Part shown: positions 33,949-43,110 of the stretch, piece by piece
How the letters are laid out: each line of letters opens with the position of its first letter
Position numbering within the stretch: position 1 is the stretch's first letter
Assembly (NCBI GenBank): GCA_035315185.1
Contig: DATFYE010000151.1
Location: 1 to 64,000 of the forward strand
DNA: 64,000 nt
Direction: 5' to 3'
From: JADGQN01 sp035315185
GTDB lineage: Bacteria; Desulfobacterota; Syntrophorhabdia; Syntrophorhabdales; WCHB1-27
The notes under the pieces: generated by a model
Databases searched by the model: none
What the model saw: the letters and a program-made list of their open reading frames with translations, nothing else
Told to the model about the DNA's origin: nothing
Translations under genes and position numbers: made by a program

Positions 33949-36129
33949 CTACTTCTTTATTGGTCCGAGACCTTTCAGTCTGTCCGTGAAGCCGTTTATG
34001 AGCCCTTGAATTCTCTCTCCACTAGGGTCTATTCCCGTGACCATTTCCAGTCTCTCTTTTTCAATCCCGAAGGCTTCCAGTACCTTGTGAAGGAGATAGA
34101 TTCTTTTCTTTGCCTCCTGGTTTCCATCCTGAAAGTGACAGTCACCTTCGGCACAGCCGAGGAGCAGAACCCCATCGCTCCCTTTGCGGAACGCCTCGAC
34201 TATGTTGGTAGCGTCTACTTTGCCGGTGCACACCACGGGAATCATGTTTTTTACGTTTTTGAAATGGCCGTTGTTCGATGTGTAGCCCCAGCCGAATTTA
34301 CAGGCGAAGCAGACGATACCCGGTCCTTCGGCAATATCGTGTTTTTCGGCCGCAGAGATATCGGGTATCAGCTCTCGTGCTCCTGATGGGCATGCGGAGA
34401 CGCAGTGACCGCAGGCCTTACACAAGAGCGGATCCGTATAAGAAATCCGTTCCACTCCTACTTCCCTGCCCTCAAACAGAATGGGCTGCTCCCTCAGGTG
34501 GGCTGTGCGGTAGTTGCATGCTGCCACACAGATCCCGCAGCCGCTGCAGAGGGCCTCGTCGACCTTCACGGTGGGGAGTTCGGGCTGGATGTCCGTAGCC
34601 ACGCAGGCCTTGCATGATATACATGGTCCGCATTCCAGGCATCGTCTTGCTTCCTTGGTCGCCTCTTCAAGGGTGAAACCTATCTCGAAGGGGTCAAAAT
34701 TCATCCTCTTGTCAGGAGGTGTCCATTTGGGAGCAGGCTCAGGCTTAAACATGTCCCTCAACGGCGCTTCACTCCCCTGATATTGTACCAGCCACCGCCC
34801 GAGGCTTACTCCCCTCAAATACCTGTCGATGGAATCAGCCGCCTGGCGGCCTTCGGCCATAGCGTCCACCATGAAGCCTATTCTCCTCACGTCCCCGCCG
34901 ATGAAGACATCTTTGTTTTTCAAGCTCTGGAGGGTGAGCGCGTTTACGGCGAGCCTTCCTTTCTCATCGAAAAGACCCGCATTCTGTAAGACTGACCTAT
35001 CCCATGTCTGCCCGATGGTGACGAGAAGGACATCGCCCTCTATCTGTATGCAGTCGGAAACGTCAAATTTGGGATTGAATCCCTTCTCATCGAAAACGCT
35101 TGTACACTTGGGGCAATCAATCTTCGTGAATTTTCCGCCTTCGCCGATGACGCTTCTTGTGCCCCTGGAGTAAACGATCCTGATCCCCTCCTGGTGCGCA
35201 CCCTCAATTTCTTCAGGATCCGCTGGGATCCCGTCTTTTGAGGACTTGTCCCAAGTCTCCAGACAGACAAGCGTGACCTGTCCGCCCAAACGCACCGCGG
35301 TTCTCGCTGCATCGAAGGCTACGTTTCCGCCGCCAATAACGATGACACGTTTGCCTTTGAAATAGTCAGAAGGGATGTTTCCCTTGCCGATTTCATCCAG
35401 AAGAGTGAGGCCGTACATCACATTTTCAAGGCCCTGCCAGTCCACCGCCTTTATGCCTAACGTAAGGGCACGAGGGTAAGGTGTGCCGGTAGCAATGAAG
35501 AAGGCCTTAAAACCTTTTTCCTTTAACTTCGCGATAGGATCACCGCCGTTTACCTTTAACTCCTTTTCAACTTTGATACCCCCGAGGCGGACAATATTAT
35601 CAACGGCGGTATCGAGCACATCCTCCGGCAGGCGGTACTTGGGTATGTACCTCACGGCCCCGCCCAGTTTGGGGTTGCTGTCAAAGATCGTCACATCGTA
35701 GCCCTTCTTGGAGAGCTCCCAGGCACAGAGCAGGCCTGCGGGTCCACCACCGAGGATGGCCACGGGTCCCTTATCCTTTGGCACATCGAGTGGTTTTTTC
35801 TCTTTCAAATAGGGTGTGTAGTTATCGGAAAGGAATTGCTTCAGGAGCCTCCTCTTGATGGACCCTCCCTTTGTTTTGTAATTGCAGTCCCGCTCACAAA
35901 TGCCGCAAATATAGCCGCACACAGTGAAGAGCGGGTTCCTGTCGTACAGAAAGTCTCCGATCTGAATCACTCCCTCACGGGCCTTCTCCGGTTCGTTCGG
36001 AAGGAGCGAGATCATCACATTTGATCTCTGAATGGATTCTTTAATCGGACACCGCACCTGGCAGGGGGGCAGAGTCTGCTCGACTGCCGCCTCTGCGCTA
36101 GCCTGTTCATCCGTCCTCAGTTGCCACAT
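33949..36129 (-). CDS. GltD/NfnB-like flavoprotein - ferredoxin - MvhD fusion
   Basis: 726 residues in four blocks. First, a GltD-type N-terminal iron-sulfur domain (about 20-110; CGYICGICERDC). Second, a two-dinucleotide-fold oxidoreductase with FAD motif AILGGGPAGLLCAWEL (about 123) and NAD(P) motif VIVIGGGNVAFDAARTA (about 267). Third, three ferredoxin-like clusters (CLECGPCISCKAC, CSGCGICVAAC, CKACGHCVSACPSGA; about 485-585). Fourth, an MvhD domain (about 595-700; IVCFACKFGWGY, LLGCAEGDCHFQDGNQ). It replaces separate HdrA and MvhD proteins and probably links the Mvh hydrogenase to NAD(P)H. First gene of its operon. Confidence 0.88.
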   Translation of the reverse strand: MWQLRTDEQASAEAAVEQTLPPCQVRCPIKESIQRSNVMISLLPNEPEKAREGVIQIGDFLYDRNPLFTVCGYICGICERDCNYKTKGGSIKRRLLKQFLSDNYTPYLKEKKPLDVPKDKGPVAILGGGPAGLLCAWELSKKGYDVTIFDSNPKLGGAVRYIPKYRLPEDVLDTAVDNIVRLGGIKVEKELKVNGGDPIAKLKEKGFKAFFIATGTPYPRALTLGIKAVDWQGLENVMYGLTLLDEIGKGNIPSDYFKGKRVIVIGGGNVAFDAARTAVRLGGQVTLVCLETWDKSSKDGIPADPEEIEGAHQEGIRIVYSRGTRSVIGEGGKFTKIDCPKCTSVFDEKGFNPKFDVSDCIQIEGDVLLVTIGQTWDRSVLQNAGLFDEKGRLAVNALTLQSLKNKDVFIGGDVRRIGFMVDAMAEGRQAADSIDRYLRGVSLGRWLVQYQGSEAPLRDMFKPEPAPKWTPPDKRMNFDPFEIGFTLEEATKEARRCLECGPCISCKACVATDIQPELPTVKVDEALCSGCGICVAACNYRTAHLREQPILFEGREVGVERISYTDPLLCKACGHCVSACPSGARELIPDISAAEKHDIAEGPGIVCFACKFGWGYTSNNGHFKNVKNMIPVVCTGKVDATNIVEAFRKGSDGVLLLGCAEGDCHFQDGNQEAKKRIYLLHKVLEAFGIEKERLEMVTGIDPSGERIQGLINGFTDRLKGLGPIKK

Positions 36130-36513
36130 AGCCTAACCTCCTTAATAATTTGGAAGCTTGTTGGGTACAGATCGAGAAAATCTGCGTTCAGAAGGGCCGT
36201 TTGTAACCGCAATGTGTCTCGCAAAATCCTTTACATGATGATCTGAACAGGGTTGAGTGAGATTGTCTCTGACTAACATACTCGTGAATTAATGTACTAA
36301 AGACGGTATCACCTTTTGTATACAGATGTCAATGCAAATTATGGTCAAAAAAAGCGGCCCGTTCCAGGTTACAGGTTGCAGGTTCCGGGGCAAGAAGGCT
36401 ACAGCTTTCAGAAAGCTCATTGGTGTAGATTGCAAGTGCTGAGTTTCCCCATTACGCTTCCTACTCTTATAGCAGTGGGGTGTGGATCGCTCATCCGTCT
36501 CCCCGGTCGATTA
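36130..36513. other. Intergenic region between fdhA and the hydrogenase operon
   Basis: A minus-strand TTGACA (36327-36332) with a weak -10 (about 36303-36310) may be the promoter of the hydrogenase operon; AAGGAGG precedes that first gene. A GGTTACAGGTTGCAGGTTCC direct repeat lies at about 36365-36390. No gene is seen; the frame at 36316-36798 runs into fdhA antisense and is rejected. Confidence 0.4.
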
Positions 36514-39201
36514 TTAAACCTTCTCTATTTTTACTGCGCACACCTTGTAGCCGGGGATCTTGGCCACGGGATCCAGTGCATCAATGGTCAAGAGGTTGGC
36601 GGCCGCCTCCTTGAAGTGGAACGTCATGAAGACGATGCCAGGCGGAAGATGATCGGTCGGCTTTGCTTTGACCGTGACCTTGCCTCTGCGGGAGCTCACC
36701 TCTACAAGGCCGTCACCTTCCTGCACGCCAAGCCGGTTCGCATCCTCCGGATTCATCTCAAGCAAACCTTCAGGGTAGATTTCCATGAGGCCCTTTGATT
36801 TTCGGCTGAGCATTGCGTGGTAGTGGTAGAGCACACGCCCTGTCGTCAGGACGAACGGATAGTCCTCATCCGGGAGTTCGGGTGATGGCACATAGGGCGT
36901 TACATGGAATTTGCCCCTGCCACGGGTAAACCTGTCCTTGTGGAGATATCCGGTGCCCGGATGATCACCGTTCGGGCACGGCCACTGCAGACCCAGATGA
37001 TCTATGCGATCGTAAGTGATGCCACCGTACGACGGCGTCACCATCGCGATCTCTGCCATGATATCGGCGCACGTCGCATACTTCATGGGATAGCCCAGTC
37101 GCCTAGAAAGATCACAGATGATCTGCCAGTCTGGCCGGGCGTTACCGACTGGGTCGATTGCTCTGCGTACGCGCTGCACGCGCCGTTCCGTGTTGGTAAA
37201 GGTACCATCTTTCTCTGCGAAGCTCACCCCGGGCAGCACGACCTCGGCGAGTTCAGCTGTCTCGGTCATGAATATGTCCTGCACCGCGAGGAATTCGAGG
37301 TGGTCCAGTTCCTCCTTGATCTTGTTTCCGTTCGGGTCGGTAAGTAATGGGTTCTCACCCAGGATGAAAAGGGCTTTTATCTTCCCTTCTCCTATAGCCT
37401 TCATCATCTCCGTAAGGGTTAATCCAGGTTTTGTTGAAAGTGGCACGCGCCAGGCCTTCTCAAATTTTTCCTGAACTGACGGGTCGTCCACCCGCTGATA
37501 ACCGGTATACACGTTGGGCAGGCCGCCCATATCGCACGCGCCCTGCACATTATTCTGCCCCCTCAAGGGGTTGACACCTGATGAGGGCTTTCCGATCTGG
37601 CCTGCCACCATGGCCAGGTTCGCGAGGGCCAGCACATTATTTGTTCCTGTTGTGTGCTGTGTGATGCCCATCGCGTAGAGGATTGTCCCGCCCTTGGCCT
37701 GCGCATATAGTTTCGCAGCCTCAACAACATCTTGCGCAGGGACACCCGTTATTGTTTCAACCGCCTCCGGCGTGTACTCCTTGACGGACTCGGCCAGCGC
37801 TTCGAAACCTTCCGTGCGCTCATCGATGAAGGCTTTGTTGAGCCAACCGTGGGAGATGATCGCGTGGATCATGCCGTTGATAAGGGCTACGTCTGTTCCC
37901 GGTTTCTGCTGCAAATGAAGCTCCGCGTAATCAACGAGATCGATCCTGCGGGGATCCGCTACGATCACTTTGGCGCCTTTCTGACGAGCCGCCTTTTTCA
38001 CCTCGAGTGCGATCACCGGATGATTCTCCGTTGTATTTGAGCCGATAACGAAGATACAGTCAGCATCTTCTATCTCGGCGATAGAGTTGGTCATCGCGCC
38101 GCTTCCGAATGCCATCGCCAGACCGGCGACAGTCGATGAGTGTCAGAGACGCGCGCAGTGGTCGACATTATTCGTGCCGAGGGCGGCACGAGTCAGTTTC
38201 TGAAGGAGGTAGTTTTCTTCGTTGGTGCATTTGGCTGAGACGAGCACGCCGATTGCGTCAGGGCCATGCTTCTCTTTAACCTTCTTAAGCCCTTCCGCGA
38301 CTTTGTGCAGCGCGTCATCCCATGAGGCCTCGTGAAAGGCGCCGTTCTTCTTAATGAGCGGTTGCGTGAGCCGGTCTGGGCTGTGGACATAATCAAAGCC
38401 AAACCTCCCCTTAACGCAGGTCCATCCCTTATTCGCACCGAGCTCTCTGTCGGAGGAAACCTTTACCACTTTGTTATCTTTTGTGTTGAGCACCAGCGTA
38501 CAGCCAACGCCGCAGTACGAGCAAGTGGTCGCGGTCTTCTCTAACTCCCATGCCCGTCCCTCGAATCGTCCTGCCTTCTCGCTCAACGCCCCTACAGGAC
38601 AGACACTGACACAGTTCCCGCAAAAGACGCAGGGAGTCTCCTGCATGTTGGCATCATAGAAGGCTGCAAGCTTCGTGTCGAAACCGCGCTGCGTCTGATC
38701 GACAGCTTCGCAATACTGGACCTCGTGCATCACGGTAACGCACCGGGCGCACAGGATGCACTTGTTGTAGTCCCTTTCAAAGAAAGGATTAAGCGCTCGA
38801 ATCGGGTAGTTGTGCTGTGCCCCTTCGAAGCGCGGCTTGCGTATGCCGAACTGGTACGCATATTTCTCGAGCTTGCAGGAACCGCTGTCTTCGCAGGTCA
38901 TGCAGTCATAAGGGTGGTCTGACAGGAGAAACTCGAGAATGATTTTTCTGGCATGGAGGACTCTCGGGGTATCGGTCTTAACGACTATATTGTTCGCGAC
39001 GGGATAAGCGCACGAAGCCACCAGATTCCTTGCGCCCTCCAGTTCAACAACACAGAGCCGGCAGGCAGCTGTGGCTTTCAGGTCCTCCCGGTAACAGAGG
39101 TGCGGGATGTGGACACCCACGATCTTCGCTGCCTCAATGATCGTGGTTCCCGGCTTGACCGTAACAGTGTGGCCATCTATCGTTAGAGTAATGTCAGCCA
39201 T
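36514..39201 (-). CDS. fdhA: Selenocysteine formate dehydrogenase, catalytic subunit (NuoG-like N-terminus)
   Basis: 895 residues if the in-frame TGA at 38143-38145 is read as selenocysteine (residue 353). Before it the frame ends NNVDHCARL; after it continues HSSTVAGLAMAFGSGAMTN, the exact context of Sec in FdhA/FdhF. N-terminal domains: [2Fe-2S] ferredoxin (about 1-80, CRLCVVE), His-Cys3 cluster (DCMTCEDSGSCKLE), two [4Fe-4S] motifs (CILCARCV, CVFCGNCVSVCP), then the CSYCGVGC cluster and the Mo/W-bisPGD domains. NAD- or ferredoxin-linked CO2/formate conversion with the NuoE and NuoF-GltD partners encoded upstream. A SECIS-like hairpin is listed separately. Conceptual translation without recoding would split it into 352- and 533-residue pieces. 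Confidence 0.93.
38115..38145 (-). promoter_or_regulatory. Sec codon and bacterial SECIS-like hairpin in fdhA
   Basis: On the minus strand, TGA (38143-38145) is followed after 13 nt by a hairpin with stem TCGCC/GGCGA (38115-38129) and apical loop GGTCT. The same loop is found in the Escherichia coli fdhF SECIS that SelB binds. Position and loop identity strongly support selenocysteine insertion. Confidence 0.85.
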
Positions 39202-39206
39202 GACGC

Positions 39207-42200
39207 CTATTCCCCCTTCCTTTCCAGATCACAGCGCAGGCAGCGCCTTGCTTCGCGCATTGCCTCCTTCTCAGTGAAACCTTTGTTCACTTCACCAAAG
39301 TCCCGGACGCGCCGCTTTTTGCCGAGCTGAGGCATCCTGGCCCTGAGGGCAGCCGCCGCTGTCAATTCGCCTTCCATCTCTATTTTCGGTATGTCAATTC
39401 TCAGGACGGGTTGGTAGGCCCTGTCTTTGTAAAGGTCTTTTCCTTTAAGGTATCGGTCGATGGAGACCGCGCCTCTGTACCCTTGCGCCATTGCTTCCAC
39501 GACCATGGACGGACCGGTGACCAGGTCTCCACCCGCGAATACGCCCGGAACCCGGGTAGCCAGCGTGACACGATCGGCCTGCAGCGTATTGCCACTTCCC
39601 GCGGCGAAGCCGTCATTCGAGGGAAGGGAGCTAAGATCCGGCATATAACCGATAGCAGGAATAAGCGTGTCCACGTCGACCACGAATTCCGAACCTTTGA
39701 TCGGCACGGGGCGGCGCCTACCGCTCTCATCGTAATCGCCCAGTTCCATCCTCATGCATTCCAATCTCTTGACGTGCCCGTCCTGTGTGACGATGCGCGT
39801 CGGAGCCACGAGGTAGTCTATGTGGATACCCTCATCTTCAGCCTCTTCGATCTCCTCGGGCAGCGCAGGCATCTCGTCTTTCGTCCGCCTGTAAAGGATG
39901 GTGACCTTCTTGGCACCGAGCCGCAAAGCTGTGCGGGCTGCATCTATGGCAACATTCCCACCGCCCAGGACTGCTACCTTCTGCCCCCTCCCCACCTGCT
40001 CGCCGAGATTAACTTTGCGCAGGTACACGATGCCCGGGATGACCCCTTCGGCATCCTCTCCGGGGATGTTCAGCTTCTGGTTTGCGTGAGCGCCGAGCGC
40101 GAGGAATACCGCTTTGCATCCTTGTTTGAGGAGACCTTCCACCGTGAAGTCTTTGCCCAGGGTCTTGTTGAGCTGAATCTCAACATTGTGTTGCTTCACG
40201 AAGCCGACGTCGTATTCAACGACCGCCGCCGGCAAGCGGAAATCGGGAATGCCCACCCTGAGCATACCGCCGGCAACAGGCAGAGACTCGTATATCGTGA
40301 CCTGGTAGCCCCGCCTTCCGAGATGGTAGGCAGCGCTGAGGCCCGCGGGTCCGGCTCCTACAACAGCCACGCGCTCTTGTTTTATTTTCTCGAGGAATAC
40401 GGGTGGGGGCATCTTATTCCGCTTCATCTCCCGGTCGGATATGAATCTCTTCAGGGAGCAGATAGCGATGGGCTCATCCACATCACCGCGCTTGCACATG
40501 CTCTCGCATGGATGGTTGCAGACCCGTCCGAGCACGCCCGCGAGGGGCATATTGAGCCGTGTAAGCGCCAGGGCTTCTTCATACCTTCCGGCTGCTATGG
40601 CGGAAACGTACCCGACCGCATCAACCCGGCATGGGCAGGTGTTTTCGCAAGGCGCATAGGTAAGCGCCTCGCAGACCCCTGCTGGGCAGTGCTTGTCGAG
40701 AATGTGGGCGTCATATTCGTTGCGGAAGTGGCGGATCGTTGAGAGCACCGGGTTCGGTGACGTTTGTCCCAATCCGCACAGGCTTGCATCTTTGATCATC
40801 TGCCCCATTTCCTGGAGCAGTTCGATGTCGTCTTCTCTCCCTTCGCCTTTTGTGATGCGGGTCAGGATCTCCCACATGCGCTTGGTCCCGATGCGGCACG
40901 GCACGCATTTACCGCAGGATTCGTCCTGAGTGAAGCTCAGAAAAAACCGGGCAATGTCCACCATGCAGGTCTTGGTATCCATGACCACCATACCGCCGGA
41001 ACCCATGATAGCCCCGACCGACTCCAAAGACCCATAGTCGATGGGCAGCTCCAGATGCTTCGCCGGCACACACCCGCCTGACGGCCCTCCCATCTGGACG
41101 GCCTTGAAAGGTCTGTTGTTAGGAATGCCGCCGCCCACCTTGTAGATGACCTCACGTACGGTCGTACCCATGGGTACTTCGACCAGACCCGTATTATTGA
41201 TCTTGCCGGCGAGCGAAAAAATCTTTGTCCCTTTGCTCGATTCCGTACCCATGCTCGCGTACCATGGTGCGCCCTTCAGGATGATGGAAGGCACGTTGGC
41301 ATAGGTCTCCACGTTGTTAATGTTGGTGGGCTTGCCCCAGAGGCCTGCCTGGGCAGGAAAGGGCGGGCGCGGGCGGGGTGTCCCCCGGCGCCCTTCGATA
41401 GATGCCATCAGGGCTGTTTCTTCGCCGCACACAAATGCCCCTGCTCCCTCTTTGATCTTCAGGTCGAATGAAAAGTCAGAACCCAGAATGTTGGGCCCCA
41501 GAAGTCCCAGATTTGTTGCCTGTTCGACCGCAATCAAGAGATGCTCGACCGCGATGGGATATTCGGCCCGAACATAGACATAGCCGGCAGAAGCGCCGAT
41601 GGCGTAGGCCGCGATGAGCATCCCCTCCATGACACTGTGAGGATCGCCTTCCAGGACGGCGCGGTCCATGAAGGCTCCGGGGTCTCCCTCGTCGGCGTTG
41701 CAGATTATGTATTTGGTGTCACCGAGGGCCGATCTTGCGAAGCTCCATTTCATCCCGGTCGAAAATCCGGCGCCTCCTCTCCCGCGGAGTCCCGATTTCT
41801 TCACTTCCTCGACCACCTCGTCAGGGTTCATGGAGTGAAGCGCCTTTGCGAGGGCGGCATAGCCTCCATTGGCGATATACTGGTCGATACTTCTCGGATC
41901 GATGGTGCCACAATTTTTGAGTACGTTCTGAATCTGCCCTTCGTAAAACGGTATCTTCTTCGTCTGTGCAATTCTCTTGTCTGTCAGAGGGTCAGGGTAG
42001 GTCAGCCGCTCTATTATTTTTTGCCGTTCGATGGTCTCCGAGACTATTTCCGGGACGTCGGCCGGTGTCAGCTGCTGATAAAAGATGCCGCTCGGATCGA
42101 TGGCGATCACAGGAGCCCGGGCGCAGAACCCATGGCAGCCTGTTTCGCGGATTTCAACCTTACTTTCAAGGCCGCGCCTGGCCACCTCGCTACTAAACGC

Positions 42201-42335
42201 ATCGCGTATCTCTTCCGCGCCGTATGCGCGGCAGCCGGTCATGCAAATCCTTACGCGCGTCCTGTCAGGGTCTATCGCGCGCAGCAATGAGTCGCGGCAC
42301 TGTTCCAGATCTGCCGGGGAGGACAATTTACCCAC
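39207..42335 (-). CDS. NuoF-like subunit fused to GltD-like NAD(P)H oxidoreductase
   Basis: 1042 residues. A thioredoxin-like [2Fe-2S] domain (about 25-115; ICMTGCRAYG, TGCHGFCARAP) leads. The NuoF core follows (about 150-560) with GLRGRGGAGFSTGMKW and CNADEGDPGAF for NADH/FMN, and ESCGKCVPCRIGTKRM for the [4Fe-4S] cluster. The rest (about 565-1035) is GltD-like: cysteine-rich entry (CENTCPCRVD, CNHPCESMCKRGD), FAD motif VAVVGAGPAGLSAAYHLGRRG, NAD(P) motif VAVLGGGNVAIDAARTA and CLRCDLE at the end. It probably provides the diaphorase, and maybe a bifurcating flavin site, for FdhA. It overlaps nuoE-like by 8 bp; fdhA starts 5 bp after it. Confidence 0.9.
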   Translation of the reverse strand: MGKLSSPADLEQCRDSLLRAIDPDRTRVRICMTGCRAYGAEEIRDAFSSEVARRGLESKVEIRETGCHGFCARAPVIAIDPSGIFYQQLTPADVPEIVSETIERQKIIERLTYPDPLTDKRIAQTKKIPFYEGQIQNVLKNCGTIDPRSIDQYIANGGYAALAKALHSMNPDEVVEEVKKSGLRGRGGAGFSTGMKWSFARSALGDTKYIICNADEGDPGAFMDRAVLEGDPHSVMEGMLIAAYAIGASAGYVYVRAEYPIAVEHLLIAVEQATNLGLLGPNILGSDFSFDLKIKEGAGAFVCGEETALMASIEGRRGTPRPRPPFPAQAGLWGKPTNINNVETYANVPSIILKGAPWYASMGTESSKGTKIFSLAGKINNTGLVEVPMGTTVREVIYKVGGGIPNNRPFKAVQMGGPSGGCVPAKHLELPIDYGSLESVGAIMGSGGMVVMDTKTCMVDIARFFLSFTQDESCGKCVPCRIGTKRMWEILTRITKGEGREDDIELLQEMGQMIKDASLCGLGQTSPNPVLSTIRHFRNEYDAHILDKHCPAGVCEALTYAPCENTCPCRVDAVGYVSAIAAGRYEEALALTRLNMPLAGVLGRVCNHPCESMCKRGDVDEPIAICSLKRFISDREMKRNKMPPPVFLEKIKQERVAVVGAGPAGLSAAYHLGRRGYQVTIYESLPVAGGMLRVGIPDFRLPAAVVEYDVGFVKQHNVEIQLNKTLGKDFTVEGLLKQGCKAVFLALGAHANQKLNIPGEDAEGVIPGIVYLRKVNLGEQVGRGQKVAVLGGGNVAIDAARTALRLGAKKVTILYRRTKDEMPALPEEIEEAEDEGIHIDYLVAPTRIVTQDGHVKRLECMRMELGDYDESGRRRPVPIKGSEFVVDVDTLIPAIGYMPDLSSLPSNDGFAAGSGNTLQADRVTLATRVPGVFAGGDLVTGPSMVVEAMAQGYRGAVSIDRYLKGKDLYKDRAYQPVLRIDIPKIEMEGELTAAAALRARMPQLGKKRRVRDFGEVNKGFTEKEAMREARRCLRCDLERKGE

Positions 42336-42810
42336 GGGAACCTCCTTGACCGAACTTCTCGAGGATGGACGGGACCCGTTCCGGAATCAACTTACCATAA
42401 TAGCTCCTGTCAACCATCATGACAGGGGCCAGAAAGCAGGTACCCAGGCAGGCCACTGTCTCAAGAGAGAACTGCAGATCTTTGGTCGTCTCTCCGTCCT
42501 CAATGTCTAGGGAGTCCTTGACTACGTTCAATACCGACCTGCCTCCGCGCACGTGGCAGGCAGTGCCTCTGCAAACCCTGACGGTGTGCCTGCCCCGGGG
42601 GGTCAGATAGAACTGCGCATAGAAGGTCACGACGCCATAAATGCGGCTCAGAGGGGTCTTCATCGCTTCGCTGACGCGCACGAGGGCTTCCTTGGGGAGA
42701 TAGCCATATATCCCCTGTACCTCCTGAAGGACCGGTATCAGCGCCCCTCTTTCCTTCCCAAAGCGTTGGAGGATTGGCTCAATCCTGGCCAGGTCTATTG
42801 TCTCGGGCAT
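42328..42810 (-). CDS. NuoE-like [2Fe-2S] subunit
   Basis: 160 residues from the ATG at 42810, chosen for AAAGGAGAGG upstream; an ATG eight codons earlier lacks a site. Typical NuoE/HndA order: helical N-terminus (LVRVSEAMKTPLSRIYGVVTFYAQF), then four cluster cysteines in VRVCRGTACHVRGG and CLGTCFLAPVMMVD. Electron transfer with the NuoF part of the next protein. First gene of the fdh operon. Confidence 0.93.
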   Translation of the reverse strand: MPETIDLARIEPILQRFGKERGALIPVLQEVQGIYGYLPKEALVRVSEAMKTPLSRIYGVVTFYAQFYLTPRGRHTVRVCRGTACHVRGGRSVLNVVKDSLDIEDGETTKDLQFSLETVACLGTCFLAPVMMVDRSYYGKLIPERVPSILEKFGQGGSRG

Positions 42811-42922
42811 GCGTTCCTCTCCTTTGCGATTCATCCTCTCTCCGTGGAGTAGACTTACGTTGTTGTAATGTAGAGGGTTGTGTCAGACAATCTTTCATTC
42901 ACGAGCTGCACAAGCTAGGATA

Positions 42923-42951
42923 AATATAACGGAACTGGTAGAATTTTACAA
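42923..42951 (-). promoter_or_regulatory. Promoter for the nuoE-nuoF/gltD-fdhA operon
   Basis: On the minus strand, TTGTAA (42946-42951), a 17-bp spacer and TATATT (42923-42928), about 113 bp before the nuoE-like ATG. The best sigma70 match in this 300-bp divergent gap; nothing else was recognised in the gap. Confidence 0.55.
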
Positions 42952-43110
42952 CAACCCCAGCCCCACGGCAATTGGGCCGACCGCTGACGCGACCCGCAGC
43001 CATGCCGTGCCGCCGCCCTGCCCCTGAAGCCAGGATAAGCCCCACAGTTATTTGCCCGATGATTATATTATTACCGAGGTGGCCGAGGAATCTGGCGTAA
43101 GGGGAACAGC

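Noticed and set aside
34153..34400. Selenocysteine in the MvhD-type domains
   Set aside because: Both MvhD regions in the window (26801-27253 and the fusion C-terminus) encode cysteine at the positions that are Sec in some archaea; no TGA is involved.
38115..39201. Two separate genes or a nonsense-mutated fdhA at the TGA
   Set aside because: Protein context (HCARL-U-HSSTVAG) and the GGTCT-loop hairpin fit selenocysteine; both halves are otherwise intact.
43072..43110. tRNA-like start (GAGGTGGCCGAGGAATCTGG)
   Set aside because: The resemblance to a Leu/Ser tRNA D-arm is local; no anticodon arm, T-arm or acceptor pairing follows before the coding start.
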